Shown: positions 23,779 through 34,168, numbered from the stretch's first letter. The stretch is DNA of 44,924 nucleotides from Ruminococcaceae bacterium UBA3329 (GCA_002361875.1 DERX01000002.1:12987-57910), one strand, 5' to 3'. The notes: a model not told the origin generated them from the sequence alone. A program made the numbers and translations.

Positions 23779-24989
23779 ATGATACAGTTTATTGGATTTG
23801 GCTTTCCGAGGCGTTGGGACCCGGTGAAAAAACTCTTGAGCTTGTGTCTTTTTACAATTGGAACGCCGAAGAAATATACAAAGCGAGCGTAAGAGATATT
23901 TTTGCATTGGGGATTTATACGCTCCAAAGGGTTAAAAAATTTAAAGCTTACCCATTGGAAAATGCAATTAAGTCCTATAACGATGCCGTTTCGACGGGAA
24001 TAAAAATAATCACTCCTCAAAGTGAATATTTCCCCGAGCAGTTAAAGAGAATAGATAACGCTCCGCTTGTTTTGTATGTAAGGGGCGATGAAACGGTTTT
24101 AAAAAATGAGCTTTCGGTTTCGGTAGTCGGCGCAAGAGAGGCGTCGGATTACGGTTGCGCCGTGGCGAAGGCACTGTCCTCGGCGCTGGCAACCAAAGGC
24201 TTTACGATAATTTCGGGCGGAGCAAGAGGAATTGACAGTGAGGCGCATTTCGGAGCACTTGAAGAGGGCGGCAAAACCGTTTGCGTAATGGGTTGCGGTC
24301 TTAATGTGAATTATCTTGCGGAAATGAATCCAATGCGTGAAAAAATCGCAAAAAGCGGCGCCGTAATTTCGGAATATCCGCCGAAAGCGCCTGCAAGCAG
24401 AACAACATTTCCCGTTAGAAACAGGATAATTTCGGCTTTAAGCCTCGGCACAATCGTTGTTGAGGCAGGCGAGAGGAGCGGTTCGCTCATAACTGCGCGC
24501 TTGGCGCTTGAGCAGGGAAAAGATGTTTTTGCCGTTCCGGGGGATTTGGTTCATTCCTCGTTTCTCGGCACAAATAAGCTTATCCGTGACGGTGCAATTG
24601 CAGTTTTCTCACCCAATGACATTTTAGAGGAATATTATTCCGAGTATTATGATAAAATAGTTGATAAGACGCGTTTCCCTGATGATGAAATAATCAGAAG
24701 GGCGCAAAAATATTTATCGGAGCCTAAACAGGAAACAGATAAGAAAATTTCGGCAAATGTGAATGAGAAGAAAGAAAAGAGCCAAAAGGTTAAACGGGAC
24801 GCTCCCGATTATTTAACAGAAGAGGCTAAAAAGATATATTCCGTTTTGAGCGAAGAGCCGATGCATGTTGATTTATTGTCGGAGCAAAGCGGACTTACTG
24901 TGGCACAAACTCTTTCTGCGCTGACAGAGCTTGAGGTTTATGCACTCGCCACCGCTCTTTCGGGCAGAAGATATACTATAAAAGACTGA
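23775..24989 (+). CDS. dprA: DNA-processing protein DprA
   Basis: 404 residues. The protein loads RecA on incoming single-stranded DNA in natural transformation and occurs widely in non-competent species. The Rossmann-like core includes VVGAREASDYG, IISGGARGIDSEAH, VMGCGLNVNY, FPVRNRIISALSLGTIVVEA, SGSLITARLALEQGKDVFAVPG and NKLIRDGA. A C-terminal winged-helix domain (~345-404) is joined by a Lys/Glu-rich linker. The ATG at 23775 overlaps the TrmH-like stop by 4 nt (ATGA) and is preferred to an in-frame GTG 15 nt upstream. topA follows after 15 bp, the usual order in Clostridia. Confidence 0.95.
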   Translation: MNDTVYWIWLSEALGPGEKTLELVSFYNWNAEEIYKASVRDIFALGIYTLQRVKKFKAYPLENAIKSYNDAVSTGIKIITPQSEYFPEQLKRIDNAPLVLYVRGDETVLKNELSVSVVGAREASDYGCAVAKALSSALATKGFTIISGGARGIDSEAHFGALEEGGKTVCVMGCGLNVNYLAEMNPMREKIAKSGAVISEYPPKAPASRTTFPVRNRIISALSLGTIVVEAGERSGSLITARLALEQGKDVFAVPGDLVHSSFLGTNKLIRDGAIAVFSPNDILEEYYSEYYDKIVDKTRFPDDEIIRRAQKYLSEPKQETDKKISANVNEKKEKSQKVKRDAPDYLTEEAKKIYSVLSEEPMHVDLLSEQSGLTVAQTLSALTELEVYALATALSGRRYTIKD

Positions 24990-25004
24990 TAAGGAAGAAA
25001 AACT

Positions 25005-27140
25005 ATGTCAAAACTTGTTATTGTTGAGTCGCCGTCAAAGGCAAAAAGCATACAGAAATATTTAGGTAAGGATTACAATGTCGTGTCCTCAAAGGGTCAT
25101 GTAAGAGATTTGCCTGCGGCAAGGCTCTGCGTTGACGTCGAGCACGATTTTGCACCTAAATATGCCGTAATCAAGGGCAAGGAAAAGCTTGTTAAAGAGC
25201 TTAAAGCTATGGCGGACGAGTCCGAAGCCGTATTCCTTGCAGCCGACCCTGACCGTGAGGGAGAGGCTATTTCTTGGCACCTTGCAACGCTTTTGGGGCT
25301 TTCAACGGACGACCTTAACCGCGTTAAATTTAACGAAATAAACAAAAACTGCGTTACTGCGGGAATAAACAATCCCGAAAAAATAGACCTTGACCTTGTT
25401 AATGCACAGCAGGCGAGAAGAATCCTTGACAGACTTGTGGGTTACACTTTAAGTCCGTTTGTTTCACAGAAAATCCGCAGAGGTCTTTCGGCAGGCCGCG
25501 TTCAGTCAGTAGCGGTAAGGCTTGTTGTTGACCGTGAAAACGAAATAAGAGCGTTTGTACCCGAAGAGTATTGGAGTCTTGATGCAAAAATGCTCGCTCC
25601 ATCTTCACGAAAGGCGTTTAAGGCGCAGTTTACGGGCGACGAAACAGGCAAGGTTAAAATTACCGAAAAAGCGCAGGCAGACGAATACTTGGCAAGGCTT
25701 GAAAATGCGGCATTTACTGCATTTTCAGTTAAAAAAGGCGTAAGAAACCGCCAGCCTGCACCGCCTTTCACTACATCCACTATGCAGCAGGAGGCTTCAA
25801 GAAAGCTTAATTTCCAGGCAAGGCGCACAATGAAGGTTGCGCAGGAGCTTTACGAAGGTATTGAGGTTGAGGGCTACGGCTCGATAGGTCTTATTACCTA
25901 TATGAGAACGGACTCTCTCCGTATTTCCGAAGAGGCAAGAGCAGCAGGCAATAATTACATTAAAGAAGCTTTCGGCGAAAAGTATCTTCCCTCAAAGCCG
26001 AGATATTTTAAATCACGCTCTAACGCACAGGACGGCCACGAGGCAATCCGCCCGACGACTATGGATTTAACTCCGGAAAAGGCAAAAAGCAGTTTAACTC
26101 CCGAGCAGTATAAGCTCTATTCGCTTATTTGGAAACGGTTTATGGCAAGTCTTATGGCTCCTTGCGTTCAGGACACCGTTAAGGCTGAAATCAGAGGTGC
26201 AAATGAGGCTGACGCTAAAAACGGCAAGTATGTAACATTTTCTGCGAGCGGTTATTCAGTAAAATTTGACGGCTACACCTGCCTTTACGAATCGGGCACA
26301 GACGAGCAGTCTGACGAGGAGGAAGAGGGCAAGCTTCCCGTAATAAACGAGGGAGATGCAATAAAGGTCAAAGAAATAGGCGGAAATCAGCATTTCACTC
26401 AGCCGCCTGCACGCTACACCGAAGCGAGCCTTATTAAAACACTTGAAGAAACGGGTGTGGGCAGACCCTCAACCTATGCTACAATAATTTCGACTATTAC
26501 CTCGCGTGAATATGTTGTCCGTGAGCAAAAGCTTTTAAAGCCTACGGAATTGGGCGAGGCGATTACAAACTTGCTTAAAGAAAAATTTCCGAAAATCGTC
26601 AATGTTAAATTTACGGCGGGTCTTGAAAGCGAGCTTGACGAGGTTGAAAGCGGCGACACGGATTACATTAAAATGCTCCATAAGTTCTATGACGAATACA
26701 GCGCAACATTAAGTAAAGCAAAGGACGAGATGAAGGGCGTTAAGGTGGAGCTTCAGGAGGATAAAACCGATGTTATCTGCGAAAAATGCGGCAGAAATAT
26801 GGTTATAAAGGTTGGCAGATTCGGTAAATTCCTTGCCTGCCCAGGTTACCCCGAATGTAAAAACACAAAACCGCTTGTCCTTGAAACAACGGCGCTTTGC
26901 CCTGTTTGCGGCGGCAAGGTAATACAGAAAAAATCCAAAAAGGGTCACACATTTTTCGGCTGCGGAAATTACCCCGAATGTAACTTTATGACATGGGATA
27001 AGCCGACAGATGAAAAATGCCCCAAGTGCGGAAAATCGCTGTTCAAAAGAAAAGGCGGGCTTGAAGTTTGCCTTAATGAAAACTGCGGATTTGAGCGCAA
27101 GGCAGAGAGAAAACGCAAGAAAAAAGATGAGGAAGAATAA
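25005..27140 (+). CDS. topA: DNA topoisomerase I
   Basis: A 711-residue type IA topoisomerase that relaxes negative supercoils. The TOPRIM domain opens the protein (LVIVESPSKAKSIQKYLG, then DPDREGEAISWHL). The catalytic Tyr lies in GLITYMRTDSLRIS (~residue 300). The gate region has GVGRPSTYATIISTI. The C-terminus holds three Cys4-type zinc ribbons (CEKCGRNM...CPGYPEC; CPVCGGK...CGNYPEC; CPKCGKS...CLNENC) and a basic tail. GGAAG site before the ATG. The stop codon abuts the trmFO start. Confidence 0.97.
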   Translation: MSKLVIVESPSKAKSIQKYLGKDYNVVSSKGHVRDLPAARLCVDVEHDFAPKYAVIKGKEKLVKELKAMADESEAVFLAADPDREGEAISWHLATLLGLSTDDLNRVKFNEINKNCVTAGINNPEKIDLDLVNAQQARRILDRLVGYTLSPFVSQKIRRGLSAGRVQSVAVRLVVDRENEIRAFVPEEYWSLDAKMLAPSSRKAFKAQFTGDETGKVKITEKAQADEYLARLENAAFTAFSVKKGVRNRQPAPPFTTSTMQQEASRKLNFQARRTMKVAQELYEGIEVEGYGSIGLITYMRTDSLRISEEARAAGNNYIKEAFGEKYLPSKPRYFKSRSNAQDGHEAIRPTTMDLTPEKAKSSLTPEQYKLYSLIWKRFMASLMAPCVQDTVKAEIRGANEADAKNGKYVTFSASGYSVKFDGYTCLYESGTDEQSDEEEEGKLPVINEGDAIKVKEIGGNQHFTQPPARYTEASLIKTLEETGVGRPSTYATIISTITSREYVVREQKLLKPTELGEAITNLLKEKFPKIVNVKFTAGLESELDEVESGDTDYIKMLHKFYDEYSATLSKAKDEMKGVKVELQEDKTDVICEKCGRNMVIKVGRFGKFLACPGYPECKNTKPLVLETTALCPVCGGKVIQKKSKKGHTFFGCGNYPECNFMTWDKPTDEKCPKCGKSLFKRKGGLEVCLNENCGFERKAERKRKKKDEEE

Positions 27141-28463
27141 ATGAGGGCGGCAGTTATAGGCGGCGGACTTGCAGGGGTCGAATGTGCAAAGGCGCTGTCC
27201 CAGAACAATATAACAGTTGACCTTTACGAAATGAAGCCGAAAAAGCACTCGCCTGCACACAAATTAGACACGCTTGCCGAGCTTGTCTGCTCAAACTCTT
27301 TAAAAGCGGAACGCCTTAATTCGGCAGCAGGTCTTTTAAAGGCTGAAATGGCATTTTTAGACTCAATTTGCGTTGAGTCCGCTTATGAATGTAAAACACC
27401 GGCAGGCGGTGCGCTTGCTGTTGACCGCTATGAATTTTCAAGAATAATTACAGAAAAAATCGAAGCAGACGACAATATAAATATTATTCATAAAGAGGTT
27501 ACGGATTTACCTGCGGGCTATGACGGAACAGTAATTTGCGCAGGGCCGCTTGCGTCCGAGGGACTTTCAAAAACAATAAAGAAAATGTGCGGAGAAGGTC
27601 TTTCGTTTTTCGATGCGGCGGCGCCCATAATTTCAGCGGACAGTATTGATATGAGTTCGGCGTTTACCCAGTCACGCTATGACCGTGGCGGCAGTGACGA
27701 TTACATAAACTGCCCGCTTAATAAAGAGGAATATGAAGCATTTTACGAGGCAATAATAACTGCCGAAAGTGCGGAATTACATTCTTTTGACAAGAAAAAA
27801 GATGTTTATGAAGGCTGTATGCCAATTGAAGTATTAGCGTCAAGAGGCAAAGACACAATGCGTTACGGACCGTTAAAGCCTGTCGGACTTACAGACCCGA
27901 GAACAGGTCACAGACCGTGGGCGAATTTACAGCTCCGTAAAGAAAACCGTGACGGAACAATGTATAATCTTGTAGGCTTTCAGACAAATCTTAAATTTCC
28001 CGAGCAAAAGCGTGTATTTTCAATGTTCCCTGCACTTAAAAATGCGGAGTTTGTGCGCTACGGCGTAATGCACAGAAACACATTTATTGACTCACCACGG
28101 CTTTTGGCGGCGGATTTTTCAATGAGGAGCAATCCGTTCCTTTTCTTCGGCGGTCAGATTACGGGCGTTGAGGGGTATATGGAATCGGCGGCATCGGGCA
28201 TTATGGCGGGGATTAACCTTGCAAGGCGGCTTAAGGGAAAAGATACTTTAATTTTGCCCGAGGATACAATGATTGGCGCACTCAGCCGCTATATTTCAGA
28301 CGAAACGGTTAAGAATTTTCAGCCTATGGGCGCGGCATTCGGAATAATTCCGCCGCTTCCCGAGAAAATCCGTGACAAGCAGGAGCGGTATACACGACTT
28401 TCTGAAAGGGCAATGGAAAGTCTTAAAGCATATACGGCAAAATTGAATAAAAGCAAATATTGA
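27141..28463 (+). CDS. trmFO: Methylenetetrahydrofolate-tRNA-(uracil-54-C5)-methyltransferase
   Basis: A 440-residue FAD-dependent enzyme making ribothymidine-54 in tRNA with methylene-THF as carbon donor. The FAD-binding GGGLAGVECAKAL begins at residue 7, followed by the family-typical LYEMKPKKHSPAHK, LAELVCSNSLKAERLN and, near the end, FFGGQITGVEGYMESAASG. TrmFO is the standard Firmicutes T54 enzyme and its place after topA is conserved. The ATG immediately follows the topA stop codon. Confidence 0.96.
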   Translation: MRAAVIGGGLAGVECAKALSQNNITVDLYEMKPKKHSPAHKLDTLAELVCSNSLKAERLNSAAGLLKAEMAFLDSICVESAYECKTPAGGALAVDRYEFSRIITEKIEADDNINIIHKEVTDLPAGYDGTVICAGPLASEGLSKTIKKMCGEGLSFFDAAAPIISADSIDMSSAFTQSRYDRGGSDDYINCPLNKEEYEAFYEAIITAESAELHSFDKKKDVYEGCMPIEVLASRGKDTMRYGPLKPVGLTDPRTGHRPWANLQLRKENRDGTMYNLVGFQTNLKFPEQKRVFSMFPALKNAEFVRYGVMHRNTFIDSPRLLAADFSMRSNPFLFFGGQITGVEGYMESAASGIMAGINLARRLKGKDTLILPEDTMIGALSRYISDETVKNFQPMGAAFGIIPPLPEKIRDKQERYTRLSERAMESLKAYTAKLNKSKY

Positions 28464-28481
28464 TTATATAAGGCGATTGAT

Positions 28482-29150
28482 ATGACAGAATTTGAAAAGA
28501 AAATAGGCTACGAATTTAAAAATATTGCGCTGCTTGACAGAGCTCTTACACATTCCTCTTACGCTAACGAAAAGGGCACGGGGAAAGACAACGAGCGCCT
28601 TGAATTTTTGGGTGATTCGGTTCTCGGCTTTATTACGGCGGAGTATCTTTTTGAGAATTTCAAAAACGAGCCTGAGGGCGAGCTTACGAAGAAAAGAGCA
28701 TACGCTGTCTGCGAAAAAACTCTTTTTGAATACGCAAAGGAAATAGGACTTGGGGACGCAATACAGCTCGGCCACGGTGAAGAGATTACAGGCGGCAGAA
28801 ACCGTCCGTCGGTTGTGTCGGATGCATTCGAGGCGCTTCTTGCCGCAATTTACCTTGACGGCGGAATTGAATGTGCAAAAAAATTCGTACTGCCGTTTAT
28901 TATTGAGGCAACAAAAACAAAACCTGAATTTAAGGATTACAAAAGTATTCTTCAAGAGGTTTTACAGCAAAATCCCGACGAAAAATTTGAATATATTGTT
29001 GTAAATGAGTCAGGACCCGACCACGACAAACGCTTTGAGGTTGAAATTCACCTTAACGGCAGTAATGTAATCGGCAAGGGTGTCGGAACAAGCAAAAAAC
29101 GCGCCGAACAGCAGGCGGCAAAATACGCTTTGGAATTGATGGGATTATGA
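28482..29150 (+). CDS. rnc: Ribonuclease III
   Basis: 222 residues. The catalytic domain carries the signature NERLEFLGDSVLGF (~37-50) and DAFEALLAAIYLDGG; the acidic metal-binding residues are present. A double-stranded-RNA-binding domain follows (~155-222; DYKSILQEVLQQ, GVGTSKKRAEQQAAKYAL). It processes rRNA precursors and structured transcripts. The stop overlaps the start of the radical SAM gene by 4 nt (ATGA), and smc follows, the usual rnc-smc-ftsY neighbourhood. Confidence 0.96.
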   Translation: MTEFEKKIGYEFKNIALLDRALTHSSYANEKGTGKDNERLEFLGDSVLGFITAEYLFENFKNEPEGELTKKRAYAVCEKTLFEYAKEIGLGDAIQLGHGEEITGGRNRPSVVSDAFEALLAAIYLDGGIECAKKFVLPFIIEATKTKPEFKDYKSILQEVLQQNPDEKFEYIVVNESGPDHDKRFEVEIHLNGSNVIGKGVGTSKKRAEQQAAKYALELMGL

Positions 29151-30148
29151 AACACGCAAATATAAGCATTTTTGTACCGCATAAGGGTTGCCCCAACAAT
29201 TGCAGCTTTTGCAATCAAAAGGCAATCAGCGGTCAGACTGTACCTGCAACGGAACAGGATGTTATCACAGCGGTGAACACGGCAATTTCACATAAATGCG
29301 ACCCGAAGAATACTGAAATAGCGTTCTTCGGCGGTAGTTTTACGGCGATTGAAAGGGAGCAGATGCTGTCCCTTTTGACCGCCGCAAAGTGTTTATTGGA
29401 TAAATACGGATTTGTGGGTATAAGAGTGTCCACCCGTCCTGATTTTATTGATGACGAGGTACTCTCTGTTCTTAAAAAATACGGCGTTACATCAATAGAA
29501 CTTGGTGCGCAGAGTATGGATGATGAGGTTTTGTCTCTTAACCGCAGAGGTCACACTGCTGAAGATGTGAGAAAATCGTCCGTGCTTATTAAAAAATACG
29601 GATTTTCTTTAGGCCTTCAAATGATGACGGGGCTTTACGGCAGTGATTCCCAAAAAGATTTATACACAGCAAGAGAGATTATAAATTTGCATCCCGATAC
29701 GGTGCGGATTTACCCCACGGTAGTGCTGAAAAATACATATTTGGGAGAGCTTTTTGAAAGCGGACAGTATTTGCCGCCGAATGCGGAAGAAACAGCGCCC
29801 TTTGCCGCTCGCCTTTTAACTGAATTTGAAAATGAGGGTATAAGGGTAATAAAATTAGGGCTTCATTCGTCCGAAACCGTGGAGCGCGATATGATTGCAG
29901 GCGCTTATCACCCTGCCTTTCGGGAGCTGTGCGAGGGGTATATTTTCCTCGGTAAAATTGAAGAAAAATTAAAAAACAAAGACAAAAACCGTGAATACAC
30001 AGTCTTTGTATCGGAAAAAAGCCTTTCAAAAGCAAAAGGACTTAATAAAAGAAACGAAAAAGCATTGAAAAATCAGGGATATTATTGTAAAATAAAGGGT
30101 AAAGAATTTTTAGACGAATTTGAAATTGAGGTTGAAGAAGCACTATGA
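29147..30148 (+). CDS. Elp3-like radical SAM protein
   Basis: 333 residues. The radical SAM cluster motif is CPNNCSFC (Cys15, 19, 22), followed by FFGGSFTAI and LGAQSMDDEVLSLNRRGH, typical of the Elp3-related COG1243 group commonly found between rnc and smc in Clostridia. It lacks the C-terminal acetyltransferase domain of true Elp3. A function in tRNA modification is often assumed for the group but not established by the sequence. It overlaps rnc and smc by 4 nt each, so expression is tightly coupled. Confidence 0.88.
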   Translation: MKHANISIFVPHKGCPNNCSFCNQKAISGQTVPATEQDVITAVNTAISHKCDPKNTEIAFFGGSFTAIEREQMLSLLTAAKCLLDKYGFVGIRVSTRPDFIDDEVLSVLKKYGVTSIELGAQSMDDEVLSLNRRGHTAEDVRKSSVLIKKYGFSLGLQMMTGLYGSDSQKDLYTAREIINLHPDTVRIYPTVVLKNTYLGELFESGQYLPPNAEETAPFAARLLTEFENEGIRVIKLGLHSSETVERDMIAGAYHPAFRELCEGYIFLGKIEEKLKNKDKNREYTVFVSEKSLSKAKGLNKRNEKALKNQGYYCKIKGKEFLDEFEIEVEEAL

Positions 30149-33100
30149 TATTAAAGTCGATTACAATGCAGGGCTTTAAGTCCTGTCCCGACAAAACGGT
30201 ACTTCAATTTAACAGCGGAATTACGGGCGTTGTTGGCCCTAACGGAAGCGGTAAAAGCAACATTTCGGACGCTGTTCGCTGGGTTCTCGGCGAGCAGTCC
30301 ACCAAGAGCCTTCGCGGCTCAAAAATGGAGGATGTTGTTTTCAGCGGAACATCACTGCGTAAGGCTTCGGGCTACGCCGAGGTTACTCTTTGCCTTGACA
30401 ATAAGGACAGAACGCTCGGGAACGACAACGACGAGGTAAATATTACACGCCGTTATTACCGCTCGGGCGAAAGCGAATACAAAATCAACGGCGAGGCAGT
30501 GCGTCTTCGTGATGTTAACGAGCTTTTTATGGACACGGGTCTTGGGCGTGACGGTTATTCGCTTGTAAGCCAGGGCAAAATTGCCGACCTTATTTCGTCT
30601 AAATCGGGCGAGCGCCGTGAAATGTTTGAAGAGGCGGCAGGAATTTCCCATTTCAGGTACAGGAGAAGCGATGCGCTCAAGCGCCTTTCCCAAGCAGAAG
30701 AAAATCTTGTAAGACTGCGTGACATACTGACAGAGCTTGAAAATCGGGTAGGACCGCTCAAAAATCAGAGCGAAAAGGCTCAAAAATTCCTTGTTTTAGC
30801 GGAAGAACGGAAAAATCTTGAAATCGGAATCTGGCTTAATAACATTGACAGAACGCAGGAAAAGCTCCGCGAACAGGACAGAAAAATTGACATTTCAAAG
30901 GTCAATTACGAAGAGGCGCAAAAACAGCTTGAAGATATTGAAAACAGATTAAATAATATCACGGAAGAAACGCATACAATAAATGCTCAAATTGAAGAGG
31001 TGCGTTCTTCTTCGTCGCATTTTGAGGAGCAGGCGGCGCAGCTTCTCGGTCAGGCAAAGGTTTACGAAAATTCAATTTTACATAATAATGAATCTATTGA
31101 GCGGTTTGAGAAGGACAAGCTGTCCGAAAATGCCAATGAAAATGACATTGATTCTCAAATTCATTCAACAGAAGAGGAAAAGAAAAAAGCGGAGCAGGGC
31201 TTAAAGGCGGCGGAAGATAAGCTTTCGGCAGAGCTTGAAAAAATAGAAAAGCTTCGCAGTGCTAATGACGAATTTGCAAATGCAGGTGCCGTTCTTTCAG
31301 CAGAAATTTCATCCTTGACAATAGAATTGGCGGACAGCCGTGTAATCAGTGAAACGGCAAATTCACAAATTGAGGATTTGAACGGCAGAATTGCCTCCAT
31401 AGATGAGCTTTTAGGCGACAGAAAAGATACATTGCACAATCTCCAGAGCGTTCGAGACAAGGCGAAGGCAGACCTTGACAAATGCACTGAAGAGCTAACG
31501 GAATACAAAAATGCATCTCTCGGATACAAGATTAAGGTAGATTCAAGAAAAGAAAAGGACGAAAAAATCAAGGCTGAACTCGGCGATTTACTTACCGAAA
31601 TCCAAAGAAAGCAGGAAAGACTGCGAATTCTCTCTGATATGGAAAAGAATATGGAGGGCTATCAGGGCGCGGTAAAGGCTGTAATGAACGAGCAAAAAAG
31701 AGGGGCACTCAAAGGTATTCACGGCGCACTTTCACAGCTTATTACGGTTAAGGATAAATATTCGGTTGCAATTGAAACGGCTCTCGGTGCGGCGCTTCAG
31801 AATATTGTTGTCGAAACGCAGAACGATGCGAAAAGAGCCATTGAATACCTTAAAAGCTCTCACGGCGGCAGAGCAACATTTTTGCCGATTGACGCCGTTA
31901 AATCAAAAAATTTTGACGAAAAAGGACTTGACGGTCAGTACGGATTTGTCAGCGTTGCATCAGAGCTTGTTTCGGTTGACGGTAAATATCAGAGCATCAT
32001 TGAAAATCTGCTCGGCAGAACAGCCGTTTGCGAGGATATGGACTCGGCTGTCGCAATGGCGAGAAAATATAACAACAGATTTAAAATTGTAACACTTGAC
32101 GGTCAGGTTATGAACCCCGGCGGAAGTATGACGGGAGGCTCAAAGGCGCACGGCGTGGGTATGCTCTCCCGCGGAAGTGAAATTGAAAAGCTTCGCAAAA
32201 CCGTTAAAGAGCTTGAAGAGAAAAGGGATGTTACATTACAGCGCGCAAAGGAAATCGCGGAGGATTTGGCGGCGGCAACAGCAGACCTTAACGGAATTGA
32301 GGGCGACATTATTACTCACAATGAGGAAAAAATCCGTCTTGAGGGTGAATATAAGCTTGCACTTGAACAGTTTGAAAATTCCGCAGGCGGCGTTAAAGAG
32401 TTACTTTCCGAGCAGGAGATACTCACCGAACGCATTGAAAAAATTAAATCAGACAGCGAAGAGGCTGCAAAAAAGGTTACAGAGCTGACTGCGCTTATTT
32501 CCGAGAAAGAAAAATCTCTCGGTGATATTACGGGCGACCGTGAAAACGCTGACAAAGACAGAGAAAATTTAGCATCTGCTATTGAAAATATCCGACTCCA
32601 AATTCTCGGATTTAAAAAGGATATTGAATCAAACGAGGACAGTATAAGGCGCCTCGGCGTTTATAAAAATTCGCATATTTCCCGCACTGACGAGCTGAAT
32701 AAAGAGATTGAGGCGTTGAAAAATAAAAATATCTGGCTTCAAAAGGACATTGATTCGCTGAATGCTTCCGCAGAAGAGCTTAAAAATAAGGGTACAGACG
32801 CAAAAACGGCGGTCACGGAGCTTATTTCCAAGCGTGAAATGCTCGAAAAGGATTCAACAAATCTAAGAGCACTCGAAAAAGAAAAATCGGCAGAGCGTGA
32901 GAGCATCAGCGGTGAGCTTGCCCGTCTTGAAGAGCGAAAGGCGTCAATGCTGGGTGAGTTTGAGGAGTTTAACTCAAAGCTTTATGACGAATACGGGCTG
33001 ACCCGCCGTGAGGCGCAAGCACTCGGAATTGTGATTGAAAATATTCAGGAATCAAGGGCAAAGCTTTCCGAGATTAAGAGCGAAATTAAATCTCTTGGCT

Positions 33101-33714
33101 CGGTAAATGTGGGCGCTATTGACGAATACAAGGAAGTGTCTGAAAGATACGAATTTATGTCAAAGCAAATCGGCGATGTTGAAAAGTCAAAGGCGGAGCT
33201 TTTAAAGCTCATAGACGAGCTGACAACTAATATGAGTATTCGTTTCCGTGAACAGTTCCAAAGAATAAATACATCCTTCGGCGAAACCTTTTCTGAGCTA
33301 TTCGGCGGCGGCAAAGCGGAATTACAGCTTGAGGACGAAATGAACGTGCTTGAATGTGACATTGAAATTAAGGTTCAGCCGCCGGGCAAGAATATTCAGA
33401 ATATCAACCTTTTGTCGGGCGGTGAAAAGGGACTTTCCGCAATCGCATTGCTTTTCGCAATATTAAAGGTTACGCCCTCGCCGTTCGTAATATTTGACGA
33501 GGTTGAGGCGGCGCTTGACGATGTAAATGTTGCACGCTATGCGCAGTATGTCCGCAGAATGACGAAGAATACGCAATTTATTCTCATAACTCATCGCCGA
33601 GGCACAATGGAAGAGGCAGATGTGCTTTACGGAGTGACTATGCAGGAAGAGGGCGTATCCAAGATTTTAGAGTTAAAAACAGCAGAGATGGCAAAGAAAC
33701 TTGGATTAGCATAA
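30145..33714 (+). CDS. smc: Chromosome segregation protein SMC
   Basis: A 1189-residue SMC ATPase. N-terminal head: Walker A GPNGSGKSNISDAVRW (~31-46). Long coiled coils lie on either side of a hinge (~500-665) that includes NPGGSMTGGS. C-terminal head: ABC signature LLSGGEKGLSAIALLFAI and Walker B PFVIFDEVEAALDD. It works with ScpA/ScpB in chromosome folding and segregation. The start overlaps the radical SAM gene by 4 nt. Length is normal for the family. Two hairpin repeats and a foreign-looking ORF separate it from ftsY, its usual direct neighbour. Confidence 0.97.
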   Translation: MILKSITMQGFKSCPDKTVLQFNSGITGVVGPNGSGKSNISDAVRWVLGEQSTKSLRGSKMEDVVFSGTSLRKASGYAEVTLCLDNKDRTLGNDNDEVNITRRYYRSGESEYKINGEAVRLRDVNELFMDTGLGRDGYSLVSQGKIADLISSKSGERREMFEEAAGISHFRYRRSDALKRLSQAEENLVRLRDILTELENRVGPLKNQSEKAQKFLVLAEERKNLEIGIWLNNIDRTQEKLREQDRKIDISKVNYEEAQKQLEDIENRLNNITEETHTINAQIEEVRSSSSHFEEQAAQLLGQAKVYENSILHNNESIERFEKDKLSENANENDIDSQIHSTEEEKKKAEQGLKAAEDKLSAELEKIEKLRSANDEFANAGAVLSAEISSLTIELADSRVISETANSQIEDLNGRIASIDELLGDRKDTLHNLQSVRDKAKADLDKCTEELTEYKNASLGYKIKVDSRKEKDEKIKAELGDLLTEIQRKQERLRILSDMEKNMEGYQGAVKAVMNEQKRGALKGIHGALSQLITVKDKYSVAIETALGAALQNIVVETQNDAKRAIEYLKSSHGGRATFLPIDAVKSKNFDEKGLDGQYGFVSVASELVSVDGKYQSIIENLLGRTAVCEDMDSAVAMARKYNNRFKIVTLDGQVMNPGGSMTGGSKAHGVGMLSRGSEIEKLRKTVKELEEKRDVTLQRAKEIAEDLAAATADLNGIEGDIITHNEEKIRLEGEYKLALEQFENSAGGVKELLSEQEILTERIEKIKSDSEEAAKKVTELTALISEKEKSLGDITGDRENADKDRENLASAIENIRLQILGFKKDIESNEDSIRRLGVYKNSHISRTDELNKEIEALKNKNIWLQKDIDSLNASAEELKNKGTDAKTAVTELISKREMLEKDSTNLRALEKEKSAERESISGELARLEERKASMLGEFEEFNSKLYDEYGLTRREAQALGIVIENIQESRAKLSEIKSEIKSLGSVNVGAIDEYKEVSERYEFMSKQIGDVEKSKAELLKLIDELTTNMSIRFREQFQRINTSFGETFSELFGGGKAELQLEDEMNVLECDIEIKVQPPGKNIQNINLLSGGEKGLSAIALLFAILKVTPSPFVIFDEVEAALDDVNVARYAQYVRRMTKNTQFILITHRRGTMEEADVLYGVTMQEEGVSKILELKTAEMAKKLGLA

Positions 33715-33720
33715 GCAATT

Positions 33721-33748
33721 TGTAGGGGCTGCCGACCTCGGCAGCCCG
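33721..33748 (+). repeat. TGTAGGG hairpin repeat after smc
   Basis: TGTAGGGG with stem GGGCTGCCG/CGGCAGCCC (33726-33734 with 33739-33747), starting 6 bp after the smc stop codon. It is one of the covarying intergenic hairpins and may double as a weak 3' end. Confidence 0.75.
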
Positions 33749-33766
33749 AAAAACGAGGCGCAAGTT

Positions 33767-34159
33767 ATGTTTTTTAGTTTCAACACAACACATGAACGCC
33801 GTTCATTCGGTGGCTCTGCATTTCTTGAAATACAGTATTGCAAAATATTAAAAAGCAAGCCGTTAAAAAGAATAGTTTCAACAGACTCTATTAAAAATTG
33901 GGATAATTCATCTTTGTATGTCTATGATGATGACATAGAAAAATTTTATGACGAATATGCTGAAATTTTGCAAAACGGAGTTTATAATAATTTGTGTGAA
34001 GGCAGGTTAGACACCTGCGGAATAAATTATTATGATTCGGATAGAGTTTTGGCTATTATTGAAAGGCTAAAAAACAAAAAACCTACAGAATATGATATTT
34101 TACTTGAATGGTTAAATAATGGCTTGAATAAAAATGGTTTTTATATTTTGGGCATATAA
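33767..34159 (+). CDS. Hypothetical protein inserted between smc and ftsY
   Basis: 130 residues, MFFSFNTTHERRSFGGSAFL..., acidic, soluble, Asp/Tyr/Asn-rich, ending NGLNKNGFYILGI. No family recognised. GAGGCG lies about 9 nt before the ATG, overlapping the end of the preceding hairpin repeat's tail. Codon use is clearly more AT-rich than smc or ftsY, suggesting recent acquisition. It is bracketed by two hairpin repeats in opposite orientation (33721-33748 and 34169-34193). Size, charge and the sporadic position resemble orphan immunity-type or accessory proteins, but that is only a guess. Confidence 0.7.
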   Translation: MFFSFNTTHERRSFGGSAFLEIQYCKILKSKPLKRIVSTDSIKNWDNSSLYVYDDDIEKFYDEYAEILQNGVYNNLCEGRLDTCGINYYDSDRVLAIIERLKNKKPTEYDILLEWLNNGLNKNGFYILGI

Positions 34160-34168
34160 AATTTTAAC

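Noticed and set aside
26709..27260. Minus-strand 183-codon frame
   Set aside because: Shadow of topA zinc ribbons and trmFO start; the plus strand carries conserved motifs.
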